NCBI GenBank assembly: GCA_001794935.1
Contig: MGLY01000016.1
Location: 6,816 to 12,515, forward strand
DNA: 5,700 nt
Source of the DNA: Chlamydiae bacterium RIFCSPHIGHO2_12_FULL_49_9
GTDB lineage: Bacteria; Chlamydiota; Chlamydiia; Chlamydiales; SM23-39
Reading direction: 5' to 3'
This document shows positions 1-5,700 of the stretch, in pieces (position 1 is the stretch's first letter; each line of letters begins with the position of its first letter). The position numbers were made by a program, and so were the translations under genes. The notes below the pieces were generated by a model, which did not search any database, was not told the DNA's origin, and was given only the letters and a program-made list of their open reading frames with translations.

Positions 1-742
1 CATCGACGACTTTTGCCCCCATTGCGTCTGTGTTGAGACGGAGCGCTTTTGCGTGGGTGAGGAGGGTCACGTTCGGTTGTTTTAGGGCCTGATTGATGCA
101 GATGTGGTGCGCGTCCGATTTTGCATCGGCAAGACAAGGGTATCCATCGCAGGTATCGCAGCGGATGCAAAGGCTCTTTTCTCTTCTCTTTTCATCGAGC
201 CGAATGCCGAGCGGCAAATGGAACGGTTTGAGACCCTCTTCTTTTAACTGATGGAAAATCTTTTTGATGATCGGCTCGTGGCTGACAGGGGGGTATTTGT
301 AGGGGCTTTTTTCGGGAGGCTCGGTTGGATCCTCTCCTCTTTGTCCGTGCACTTCATAGAGCTCTTCCGCCGCCTGATAATAGGGTTGAAAATCCTCATA
401 TTTGAGCGGCCAGGCAGGGGAGATCCCCCCATAGTGCTCAATCTCTCCAAAATCGGCTTCTCGAAGCCGGAGGAGAGCCGCGCCATAGAATTTTGTGTTG
501 CCGCCGACAAAATAGTGAGTGCCGGGAACAAACGGCTTTTCATTTTGATCGTACCACGTCTCCCCGCAGTTATATCTCCCTTTGACAAAGACCGAAGAGG
601 GGTCCCAGTTCTCTTTTTCTCTCGGAAGAAAACCGCCTCTTTCCAAAATGAGGATTTTTTCACCGCTCTCGGAGAGTTTATGCGCGAGCGTCCCCCCTCC
701 GGCGCCGCTTCCGATGATGATCGTATTGTAAGTTAGATCCAT
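1..742 (-). CDS. GMC-family FAD-dependent oxidoreductase, N-terminal part (runs off the left edge)
   Basis: Conceptual translation gives 247 codons without a stop; the C-terminal part, with the expected catalytic His/Asn pair, lies outside the window. The protein opens with a Rossmann FAD-binding fold: GSGAGGG at residues 11-17, and the acidic end of strand 2 (ILILERG, E34) that normally binds the adenosine ribose. GGNTKFYG at 80-87 matches the position of the GMC signature that contacts the flavin. A cysteine cluster, CIRCDTCDGYPC (C192, C195, C198, C203), is followed by KSDA, as in some bacterial GMC dehydrogenases. The family (choline, glucose and alcohol dehydrogenases and oxidases) oxidises alcohol groups with FAD. 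The substrate cannot be read here, though the neighbouring gene suggests a sugar or polyol. There is no signal peptide, so it is probably cytoplasmic. The ATG at 742-740 lies inside the last codons of the upstream dehydrogenase (10-bp overlap) and has no clear Shine-Dalgarno, which suggests translational coupling. Confidence 0.9.
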   Translation of the reverse strand, partial: MDLTYNTIIIGSGAGGGTLAHKLSESGEKILILERGGFLPREKENWDPSSVFVKGRYNCGETWYDQNEKPFVPGTHYFVGGNTKFYGAALLRLREADFGEIEHYGGISPAWPLKYEDFQPYYQAAEELYEVHGQRGEDPTEPPEKSPYKYPPVSHEPIIKKIFHQLKEEGLKPFHLPLGIRLDEKRREKSLCIRCDTCDGYPCLADAKSDAHHICINQALKQPNVTLLTHAKALRLNTDAMGAKVVD

Positions 743-1836
743 TCGATGATAGCTTTGATTTCGTCCGGTTTTCTCTTGGTGAGAACTTGATCGAAGTCAG
801 TGTAGGCGGTTTTGCTTGTGATGAGCTGTTCAATTGCTCCGCTCCACCGATTTTTTGCCTTCTCAAGATCGAGAACTGCTTGTTTAAAGTGATCTTTTCC
901 CGCGTTGACGCTGCCAAAAATGACCTGATTTTTTAAAACGAGCTGGCGCATCATGGCGCCCCCATCGACATTGAGTGGACGGTCATCTCCTGGAACGCCG
1001 GTGAGTACGTAGACGCCATTACATCCAAGAGGAGAGATAAGTTCAAAGTCGAGTTTTGGTATTCCTGCTGCCTCTACAATCATGTCGATCTCTCCATGAG
1101 CCTCTTTTGCATCTTGGACGGCTGCATCTGTTCCCATCACATATTTGCCGCCCATGATTTGTAAAATTCTTGGACGAAGCGATTGGGGATCAACGATGTC
1201 GAGTCCCAAGACGGTAGCTCCTCTTAATCTCAAAACCATCGCGGCCAAAAGACCAATCGGTCCAAGTCCTGCGACCAAAACGCCCTTTCCTTCGAGCCAC
1301 TTTTTCGGATCGGGATCGACGGGGAGTCTTGCCACTTGAAGACGGCACGCGTGATCGATCGCCTTTTCCACAACGGTTGTAGGCTCTGTCAAGACGGCGA
1401 TCTCTTTTAAAGCAGAGGGAACTTTGATGAGATACTGTTCGTCTTCCACAATCCACTCTGCGTGAAAGCCGTGGAGCTCTTTGATGCCGCGCTCTTTGTA
1501 GTTGCCCGACTGGCACATGTCGGCAGCTCCCTTTTTGCACATGGGGCATTCCGAACAGGGGCGCCTCACCATCACGACGACGAGATCTTTGGGTTTTACA
1601 CTCTTTACATTTGCGCCTACTTGAACCACTTCCGCGAGCGCTTCGTGGCCGATGACGAGCTCTTTTTGCCCTTTGGGGGCGTCAGCCCTTCCGCCGGAGG
1701 CCTCCTCTCGGTCGGTGCCGCAAATGCCGACGAAAAGAGTTCTCATTTTCACTTGAGTTGCCGTCTCTATTTTGGGCTCAGGCCAATCCATAAGGCGGAC
1801 GTTTTTCGTGTGGGGAGTGAGGACAATCGCTTTCAT
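733..1836 (-). CDS. Glucose 1-dehydrogenase-like zinc-dependent medium-chain dehydrogenase
   Basis: Complete 367-residue MDR-family enzyme, the usual length for glucose dehydrogenases of the archaeal/bacterial zinc type. Catalytic zinc ligands are visible: C39 in GICGTD, H64-E65 in GHE, and E151 in LTEPTTV. A full structural-zinc loop is present at C94, C97, C100 and C108. The Rossmann motif is GLGPIG at 190-195. D213, after the second strand, suggests NAD rather than NADP preference (inference). FGSVNAGKDHF near residue 307 resembles the GSVN segment of the glucose dehydrogenase C-terminal domain and separates it from ordinary alcohol or threonine dehydrogenases. Likely reaction: an aldose such as glucose to its lactone; the exact sugar is uncertain. 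The start at 1836 is favoured because the next Met (residue 16) would remove the first strand. GAGGA lies only 2 nt from the ATG, an unusually short spacing. It follows the triple-Fic gene by 47 bp and overlaps the GMC gene by 10 bp. Confidence 0.92.
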   Translation of the reverse strand: MKAIVLTPHTKNVRLMDWPEPKIETATQVKMRTLFVGICGTDREEASGGRADAPKGQKELVIGHEALAEVVQVGANVKSVKPKDLVVVMVRRPCSECPMCKKGAADMCQSGNYKERGIKELHGFHAEWIVEDEQYLIKVPSALKEIAVLTEPTTVVEKAIDHACRLQVARLPVDPDPKKWLEGKGVLVAGLGPIGLLAAMVLRLRGATVLGLDIVDPQSLRPRILQIMGGKYVMGTDAAVQDAKEAHGEIDMIVEAAGIPKLDFELISPLGCNGVYVLTGVPGDDRPLNVDGGAMMRQLVLKNQVIFGSVNAGKDHFKQAVLDLEKAKNRWSGAIEQLITSKTAYTDFDQVLTKRKPDEIKAIIEWI

Positions 1837-1843
1837 CGTCCTC
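1837..1843 (-). promoter_or_regulatory. Possible Shine-Dalgarno of the glucose dehydrogenase
   Basis: On the minus strand GAGGACG directly precedes the ATG. GAGGA is a good anti-16S match but sits only 2 nt (GAGG: 3 nt) before the start codon, closer than usual. It also shares its first bases with the region just after the CGATATATCG palindrome, so a protein bound there could block ribosome entry (inference). Confidence 0.45.
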
Positions 1844-1852
1844 GATATATCG
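1843..1852. repeat. Perfect 10-bp palindrome CGATATATCG in the gap before the glucose dehydrogenase
   Basis: CGATATATCG is identical on both strands and lies in the 47-bp gap between the triple-Fic gene and the glucose dehydrogenase, 7 to 16 bases upstream of the ATG. It could be an operator half-site pair, a weak -10-like element (GATATA or ATATAT), or chance. It does not extend beyond 10 bp, and no T-run follows that would make it a terminator. Confidence 0.3.
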
Positions 1853-1883
1853 CAGTTTTTTTAGCGGAGCAAGGAAAAAATGT

Positions 1884-4391
1884 TCACTCGTTGAGCTGAA
1901 GGCCCAGGAACTCTTCGGTCATCTCGGCGTCTCCGTTCAAATTGGGAGAATCGGCCGAATGGAACCAGGAGGGATACATTCCCGCCTCTTCCCGCCAGGC
2001 TTCGACGGCCTTTGAAAAAATTTCGAACCATTCGTCGGGCGTAGTAAAGAAAGCCAGATTGGGATTGTGAAATAGGGTGGGATTGAGACCGCGTCTGACC
2101 AGCAACATGGTCCCCAAGACCACATCGGTTCTTGTTTGCGCATCGTAGAATGGATGGAGTTGTTCGAGATTTTGAAACAGCTCTGCAATGAGCCGCATAT
2201 GATCTATAGGGCCCAGATCGGGATCGCTGGAGCAGCTTTCGTAGCGGGCCAAAAGGAGTTCTACCGTCTTTTCAAAAAATGCCCTGCCAAATCCATGATG
2301 AAATATCGTGTAGTATGGTTTTTGATTTAACTCGAAACTGGTTGTGTAGCAAAAAGGCTCCGCTCCCAGTTTAGCAGATGTTTCCTGAGCAATTTGATTC
2401 AAATGGGCGGCTTTTTCGGTCGATTGCTCGAGGGTCATCGGCTCCGGAGCGCAGCCTTTCACAGAGACCGGGTAATCCCTTCTGAATTCACCATGCGCAA
2501 TATTTTCCAAGTGGCGAGAAGTGTGTTTGTGGAGATCTTTGTATAAGGAAACCGTAAGCGGCGCAAACAAATTGTCTTTTGCATAGGCGAAGGCGGCTTG
2601 CATCGAGCCCAAATAACCGGGTTCTCCCTCGTGATCCTTTCGATCGCTCTCATATACCAGGCAACCTTCCGAATGGTGCTCCCCATCAATCATCTGTTTC
2701 CACATGTTGTCTTTTAAATACTCAAATAGGAAGGTCTTGGTTTCTTTTTCGGCTTCAGTGAAATCTTGAGGAGGAGTTTCTTTGGGAGACTGAGAAAAAA
2801 ATGCATCCCGTTTTGCTTTTGCCTCCCTCCATTTCTGCATCCCTTCTTTCAGCTGCCCTTTCCATTCCTCGAAAGGTAAACGGCATAACAGCTCAAGGCC
2901 GTTCAATAAAGGGGGGTTGAACCCCTCTTCACAAAGAAGCTTGGAGAGAAGCATTAGGTCGGTCCGTTTTTGTTGATCTGCAAAGGGGCGCAAGCGCTGC
3001 AGGTCTTGAATGAGTCTGGCGATGAGCTCGAGTTTTTTCTCGGATAAATTTTCCTGACCGGAATTTTTTGCAAAAAGGGAGTGAATTTCTCCCATCTCGG
3101 ACCGATATTTTTGAAAACAGGTTTCAATCGACGAATCAAAATCTTTACTTCTCCATTTTGGATCGATATCGGCTCCTGATTCCGCTTTGTAGATCGCCTC
3201 GTGTATCTTGAGATAAGAAGAGGGGGTAAGGGGCTGTTTTAAATATGCAGCGGCCATATCGAACCCCCGTTGAATGGAGCTTGTAAATTTTTTTTGGGGG
3301 GCGTTTCCGTCGATTCCCGCGTCGATGACGTCGGGACCGAAAACGTGGAGTTTTTGATCGATCATCTGCATCCAGGGTCCATCTAAACCAAGCCCGCAAA
3401 AAAGAGTGAGCGCTTTTCGATAAGTGGGCCGCCCATCCGCAATAGAGCTCCTTTGAAAAGTCAATTCTAAAGGAGTGAGGTGGAATCTCTCTGATTTTTC
3501 AAGTTCCTGCCAATCCTTAATCCCCTCTCTTACATACTTTTCCCAGTCATCCAAACAAAGAAAGAGAGCGGCTTGGGGAGCTTTCAAAAGAGGGGGATCA
3601 AAACCCGCTTCAATAAGGAGCTTGGCAAGCAAAATGAGATGAGCCGATTGATTGCCGTCTAAAGAGGGACGGAGGCGCTCGAGTTTTTGATAAAGAGATA
3701 CAGCCTCTTTAGAAAGAGCGTCGCCCGGATTTTTATTTTTTGAATGGGTCTCATATTCTTCGAAAACGGCTCTCAACTTGTCTTCAGAAATGGAAGGAAA
3801 GTAAAAGAATAAATCGTTTTTGGTTGGTGTTATGTATGCCGGATAAAATGATTCATTGTATCCGATTGCCATGTCGCTGAGAGATTGATCAACCTGCTCA
3901 AGCCGCTCGCAGGCGGTGCGATATTTTTCGCGTTCAAGATCTCCTTCGGCGTTACCGACGATTTTTTCAAGAAATTCGCGGGTAGTTTCGTCGGGGTCAA
4001 ATTCTTCTATGTATTTTCGTATCTTTTCTTCTATCCGGGTTTTATCTTTCGACTCGATCCATTCTACAAGAAAATAGTCTCTCGCAAATGCATCTGAAAA
4101 TAAATCTGTTTTTATTAAGAAAGAAAAACCCGTCTCTTTGCGAAGAGAAAATGAGGGATTTAAGATCCGGCTCAGCTCGATGTACGTATCGAAAGTTGAG
4201 GGTTTGCCGAGTTGTGAGGTGGCATAGTCGAGGCCTGCCAGAATCTGGTCTCGGGTCGGCTCTGAAGAGATTTTGCCCCCTGTAGCGAGCCTCCAGCTAT
4301 TTTTGCTCACGAGCCAATTTTTGGGGAATTTTTTTTCAAAACATTGACTTTCAATGAGATGCGGATTTAGTTGAATTGGGCTTATGCTCAT
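1884..4391 (-). CDS. Large protein with three tandem, degenerate Fic-like modules; candidate host-directed effector
   Basis: An 835-residue protein I cannot match to a named gene. It shows three repeats of one architecture: a helix followed by a short LH/IH-like segment (about residues 50-77, 373-402, 597-624), then a core resembling the Fic motif and its following helix (238-270, 465-496, 743-774), then a D/E-E/D-W segment and a charged helix. The cores read RPSLDGNQS, RPFADQQKR and HPFYDAQTR against the Fic consensus HPFx(D/E)GN(G/K)R, each followed by LLxKLL..GFxPPLL-like sequence. Fic proteins transfer AMP or related groups to proteins, using the motif His. Only module 3 has that His (H746), with D750 and R754 but not the GN pair, so activity is uncertain. 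There is no signal peptide or membrane helix; a polar N-terminus rich in S, I, P and Q would allow type III or IV secretion, but this is not demonstrable. The ATG at 4391 is the only sensible start, because an in-frame TAA lies at 4401-4403. There is no Shine-Dalgarno. Confidence 0.85.
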   Translation of the reverse strand: MSISPIQLNPHLIESQCFEKKFPKNWLVSKNSWRLATGGKISSEPTRDQILAGLDYATSQLGKPSTFDTYIELSRILNPSFSLRKETGFSFLIKTDLFSDAFARDYFLVEWIESKDKTRIEEKIRKYIEEFDPDETTREFLEKIVGNAEGDLEREKYRTACERLEQVDQSLSDMAIGYNESFYPAYITPTKNDLFFYFPSISEDKLRAVFEEYETHSKNKNPGDALSKEAVSLYQKLERLRPSLDGNQSAHLILLAKLLIEAGFDPPLLKAPQAALFLCLDDWEKYVREGIKDWQELEKSERFHLTPLELTFQRSSIADGRPTYRKALTLFCGLGLDGPWMQMIDQKLHVFGPDVIDAGIDGNAPQKKFTSSIQRGFDMAAAYLKQPLTPSSYLKIHEAIYKAESGADIDPKWRSKDFDSSIETCFQKYRSEMGEIHSLFAKNSGQENLSEKKLELIARLIQDLQRLRPFADQQKRTDLMLLSKLLCEEGFNPPLLNGLELLCRLPFEEWKGQLKEGMQKWREAKAKRDAFFSQSPKETPPQDFTEAEKETKTFLFEYLKDNMWKQMIDGEHHSEGCLVYESDRKDHEGEPGYLGSMQAAFAYAKDNLFAPLTVSLYKDLHKHTSRHLENIAHGEFRRDYPVSVKGCAPEPMTLEQSTEKAAHLNQIAQETSAKLGAEPFCYTTSFELNQKPYYTIFHHGFGRAFFEKTVELLLARYESCSSDPDLGPIDHMRLIAELFQNLEQLHPFYDAQTRTDVVLGTMLLVRRGLNPTLFHNPNLAFFTTPDEWFEIFSKAVEAWREEAGMYPSWFHSADSPNLNGDAEMTEEFLGLQLNE
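1989..2711 (-). repeat. Fic-like module 3 of the triple-module protein
   Basis: Residues about 561-801. It begins with an MWKQMID segment shared with module 2, then the AFAYAKDNLFAPLT...LH helix pair, then EFRRDYPVSVKG, which recalls the G-x-(Y/F)-R...V...G stretch before the Fic core. The core (nt 2070-2165) is LHPFYDAQTRTD: H746, P747, F748, D750 and R754 are kept, while the GN of the consensus is AQ. The DA..RT pattern recalls the Doc branch (DANKRT). This is the module most likely to have kept catalysis. Confidence 0.6.
2811..3380 (-). repeat. Fic-like module 2 of the triple-module protein
   Basis: Residues about 338-527, the shortest module: only 95 residues separate its leading helix (373) from its core (468), against 149 in module 3 and 191 in module 1. 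The shared leading segments are WMQMID and GFDMAAAYLKQPLTP..YLKIHEAIY. The core (nt 2904-2999) is LRPFADQQKRTD, so the catalytic His is R468 and GN is QQ, while D472 and R476 are kept. Probably inactive as a transferase and structural or regulatory (inference). Confidence 0.55.
3492..4256 (-). repeat. Fic-like module 1 of the triple-module protein
   Basis: Residues about 46-300. The leading helix (LAGLDYATSQLGKPSTFDTY) aligns with those of modules 2 and 3. A long, charged insertion (about 112-165) follows, rich in K, E, R and D. The core (nt 3582-3680) is LRPSLDGNQSAH: His is R241 and Phe is S243, yet D245-G246-N247, lost in the other two modules, is intact. The following LLAKLLIEAGFDPPLL matches the helix after a Fic motif. 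Boundaries are approximate. Confidence 0.5.
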
Positions 4392-4399
4392 TTTTGCGC

Positions 4400-4429
4400 A
4401 TTATATAATAAATAATGTTACTATTTTAA
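4400..4429 (-). promoter_or_regulatory. Candidate promoter of the triple-Fic gene (TATAAT, no Shine-Dalgarno)
   Basis: On the minus strand a consensus -10 hexamer, TATAAT, occupies 4405-4400, with only 8 bases between it and the ATG at 4391. A weak -35 candidate, TTAAAA, lies at 4429-4424 with an 18-bp spacer. The bases before the ATG (GCGCAAAA) contain no Shine-Dalgarno. If this -10 is used, transcription would start almost at the A of the ATG, giving a leaderless or nearly leaderless mRNA. In 15% GC DNA a TATAAT can arise by chance, so this is a candidate only. Confidence 0.45.
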
Positions 4430-4432
4430 TTA

Positions 4433-4444
4433 ATTTAGCTAAAT
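4433..4444. repeat. Perfect 12-bp palindrome ATTTAGCTAAAT in the spacer upstream of the triple-Fic gene
   Basis: ATTTAGCTAAAT reads the same on both strands and lies upstream of the putative -35 of the triple-Fic gene, 8 bases after the stop codon of the barrel gene. The position would suit an operator. It has no loop, so it is not a convincing terminator hairpin. The AT-rich context makes a chance palindrome quite possible. Confidence 0.3.
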
Positions 4445-4451
4445 AATTCAA

Positions 4452-5700
4452 CTATTTCTTAATTAAAGAAAGACCGGCAGTTACGCGGTCGTCTTTATCT
4501 GTGTGGCTATAAGAAATCCGGAGCTTCCAGGCGGAACTAAGCCACGTGAAGAAGTCCACTTTCACTTCGTTGTAGGGCTTTTCATCTTCGCGGAAAAAGC
4601 CGTGGTGCGATTGGATGTGGCATTCCCAAAAGGGGGAGAGGCGAAAGTAGAGGTTGGCGAGGAAAGTGATTCTTCGATCCGAGAGAGGTGAGGAGAGGAG
4701 CTCTTGCTGGGAGCGAGTGACATCGAGGACAAAATTGTCCTGATCGGCTTTTCGCCAGTCGAATTTCGAGCGATATCTTCCCTCTAAAGTCAGCGCGATA
4801 TTTTCATTGATCGTCCATTTGCAGCGGGCAATCGAGGTGTTGAGCGTTTTGTTTTGGAAATTCCAAGCGTTATAAAAGCTGTAGTGAACGGATGGATATT
4901 GCCAGCCGAGATAGAGATAGAGTCTTGGGATCATCTGAGGGATAACGGGATCGGAAAAAAAGGCGTTTGCGTAGAAATCTGCTGTGAAAAAGGCATCTTC
5001 TTTGAGCCTTTTTTTAGAGAAGAGGAGGTTGCGCACGCCGAGACGCACCTGTTGAAGTTTTTCATAGCCGTCCTGGATGGAAAAAATATAGTGGTCATCT
5101 GGAGGGACGGTGGGTCTTGTAAGCGCTTTGTATTCGAGGTAGGGTTCGAGGACGTGCTTGACTGTAGAAAAACCTCGATAGGCTCTCAAATGAGCTCTGA
5201 GTCCGTAGTTGAGGAGGGCGAGCTCTCTTGATTTATGAGCTTGGCTTGTCGTATAAAAAATAGCTGTGCCGCCGAGCTGCGGGGTGAGGACAAGAGCGCC
5301 CAAATGGACCGGGCGGAAGAGCTGCTCTTTGAGCTCGATGCGCCCCGACTGGAAATCGGAAAGAGAAGTGGCGAGCTTATCCGAGTAATCAAAGTCGAGA
5401 AATGAGGCTTTTGCCATTGTCGTAGAGAGGATGCCGGTTTTTCCGATTCCGAGCGCTTTTGTCGTAGCAAAACCCGTTGGGAGATCTTGCTTAATCGACT
5501 CAAAACTATTGACTCTCGGGCGCGCCTTCAAAGAGGAGATCAAGTTCGTCTCTTTATGATAGATGTAAAAAAGAGTTCTTCCTGCGGTATTCACTTCAAA
5601 GTCGTCGCTTTTAAAATCGCCCGGCATGCGGACATCGCTGTATTTATCCCAGGTGAGAGCAGTGCGAGTTTTTCCATTTAGACTCGAGGAGTGAAAAGCC
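4452..5700 (-). CDS. lptD: LptD-like (OstA) outer-membrane LPS-assembly beta-barrel protein, C-terminal part
   Basis: The reading frame stays open to the right edge of the window: 24 codons without a stop precede the Met at 5627, so this Met is internal and the N-terminal part lies outside. About 415 residues are visible, rich in alternating polar/hydrophobic segments with many aromatics, as in an outer-membrane beta-barrel. WDKYSDVRMPGDF near 5590-5650 resembles the SD..Y..DF segment of LptD barrels. KHVLEPYLEYKALTRP (from 5159 down) matches the H-T-(L/I)-E-P...Y strand typical of LptD, and QVRLGVRNLLFSKK matches the conserved RLGxxN-L strand. LptD with LptE inserts lipopolysaccharide into the outer leaflet. 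Only two cysteines are visible here (RCKW and WECH), so the disulfide arrangement of the E. coli protein cannot be assumed. The stop is TAG at 4454-4452, 60 bp before the triple-Fic start. No terminator hairpin is evident, so read-through is possible. The main alternative is another large OMP barrel. Confidence 0.75.
   Translation of the reverse strand, partial: AFHSSSLNGKTRTALTWDKYSDVRMPGDFKSDDFEVNTAGRTLFYIYHKETNLISSLKARPRVNSFESIKQDLPTGFATTKALGIGKTGILSTTMAKASFLDFDYSDKLATSLSDFQSGRIELKEQLFRPVHLGALVLTPQLGGTAIFYTTSQAHKSRELALLNYGLRAHLRAYRGFSTVKHVLEPYLEYKALTRPTVPPDDHYIFSIQDGYEKLQQVRLGVRNLLFSKKRLKEDAFFTADFYANAFFSDPVIPQMIPRLYLYLGWQYPSVHYSFYNAWNFQNKTLNTSIARCKWTINENIALTLEGRYRSKFDWRKADQDNFVLDVTRSQQELLSSPLSDRRITFLANLYFRLSPFWECHIQSHHGFFREDEKPYNEVKVDFFTWLSSAWKLRISYSHTDKDDRVTAGLSLIKK

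Noticed and set aside
251..736. 161-codon open frame on the plus strand
   Set aside because: It lies fully opposite the GMC gene, whose minus-strand translation carries clear FAD-binding and GMC motifs; the plus-strand product has no recognisable features.
733..1836. Threonine or sorbitol dehydrogenase instead of glucose dehydrogenase
   Set aside because: The FGSVNAGKDHF segment and overall C-terminal layout fit the glucose dehydrogenase branch better, although substrate cannot be fixed by reading alone.
1462..1899. 145-codon open frame on the plus strand
   Set aside because: It mirrors the zinc-dehydrogenase coding strand, which has all expected zinc ligands; the plus-strand protein looks like an antisense shadow.
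1884..4391. TPR, Sel1 or ankyrin repeat protein
   Set aside because: The repeats are 220-280 residues apart with a conserved [H/R]PFxD core, not 33-38-residue helical repeats.
4455..4471. TTTCTT / AAGAAA inverted repeat at the end of the barrel gene, as a terminator
   Set aside because: The stem is only 6 bp with a single G-C pair, sits on the last codons, and is not followed by a proper T-tract on the minus strand.
4854..5231. 125-codon open frame on the plus strand
   Set aside because: It lies opposite the LptD-like barrel and has no RBS or domain signal; explained by codon bias of the real gene.
1..5700. tRNA, rRNA, CRISPR array or insertion sequence
   Set aside because: No cloverleaf, spaced direct repeats, transposase frame or terminal inverted repeats were seen; coding sequence fills nearly the whole window.

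Overview
The window holds four genes, all on the minus strand and closely packed: the 3' part of an outer-membrane beta-barrel gene that looks like lptD (4452-5700, 5' end outside the window), an 835-residue protein that reads as three diverged tandem Fic-like modules (1884-4391), a complete zinc-dependent glucose-1-dehydrogenase-type enzyme (733-1836), and the first 247 codons of a GMC-family FAD oxidoreductase that runs off the left edge (1-742). No gap exceeds 60 bases. I see no RNA gene, insertion sequence or CRISPR array.

Organism: LptD implies a diderm that exports LPS. A large multi-module Fic-like protein with no signal peptide or membrane segment suits a host-associated bacterium. 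The LptD-like barrel is diverged from the proteobacterial form. An environmental Chlamydiae lineage (Waddlia- or Parachlamydia-like) is my best guess, with an intracellular gammaproteobacterium as the alternative. This is inference from gene content only.

Layout, in the direction of transcription (right to left): the barrel gene ends at 4452. A 60-bp spacer of about 15% GC follows; it carries a TATAAT and an AT palindrome and probably holds the promoter of the triple-Fic gene. That gene starts without a Shine-Dalgarno sequence, very close to the TATAAT. After a 47-bp gap with a perfect CGATATATCG palindrome comes the glucose dehydrogenase, whose last codons overlap the GMC start by 10 bp, so the two are probably translationally coupled.

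How they may work together: the last two genes form a plausible sugar or polyol oxidation pair, one using a nicotinamide cofactor and one FAD. The triple-Fic protein is the most unusual item. Its modules keep the Fic helix architecture, but each breaks the HPFx(D/E)GN(G/K)R catalytic motif differently; only the third keeps the catalytic-position histidine. Nothing in the sequence ties it functionally to its neighbours.
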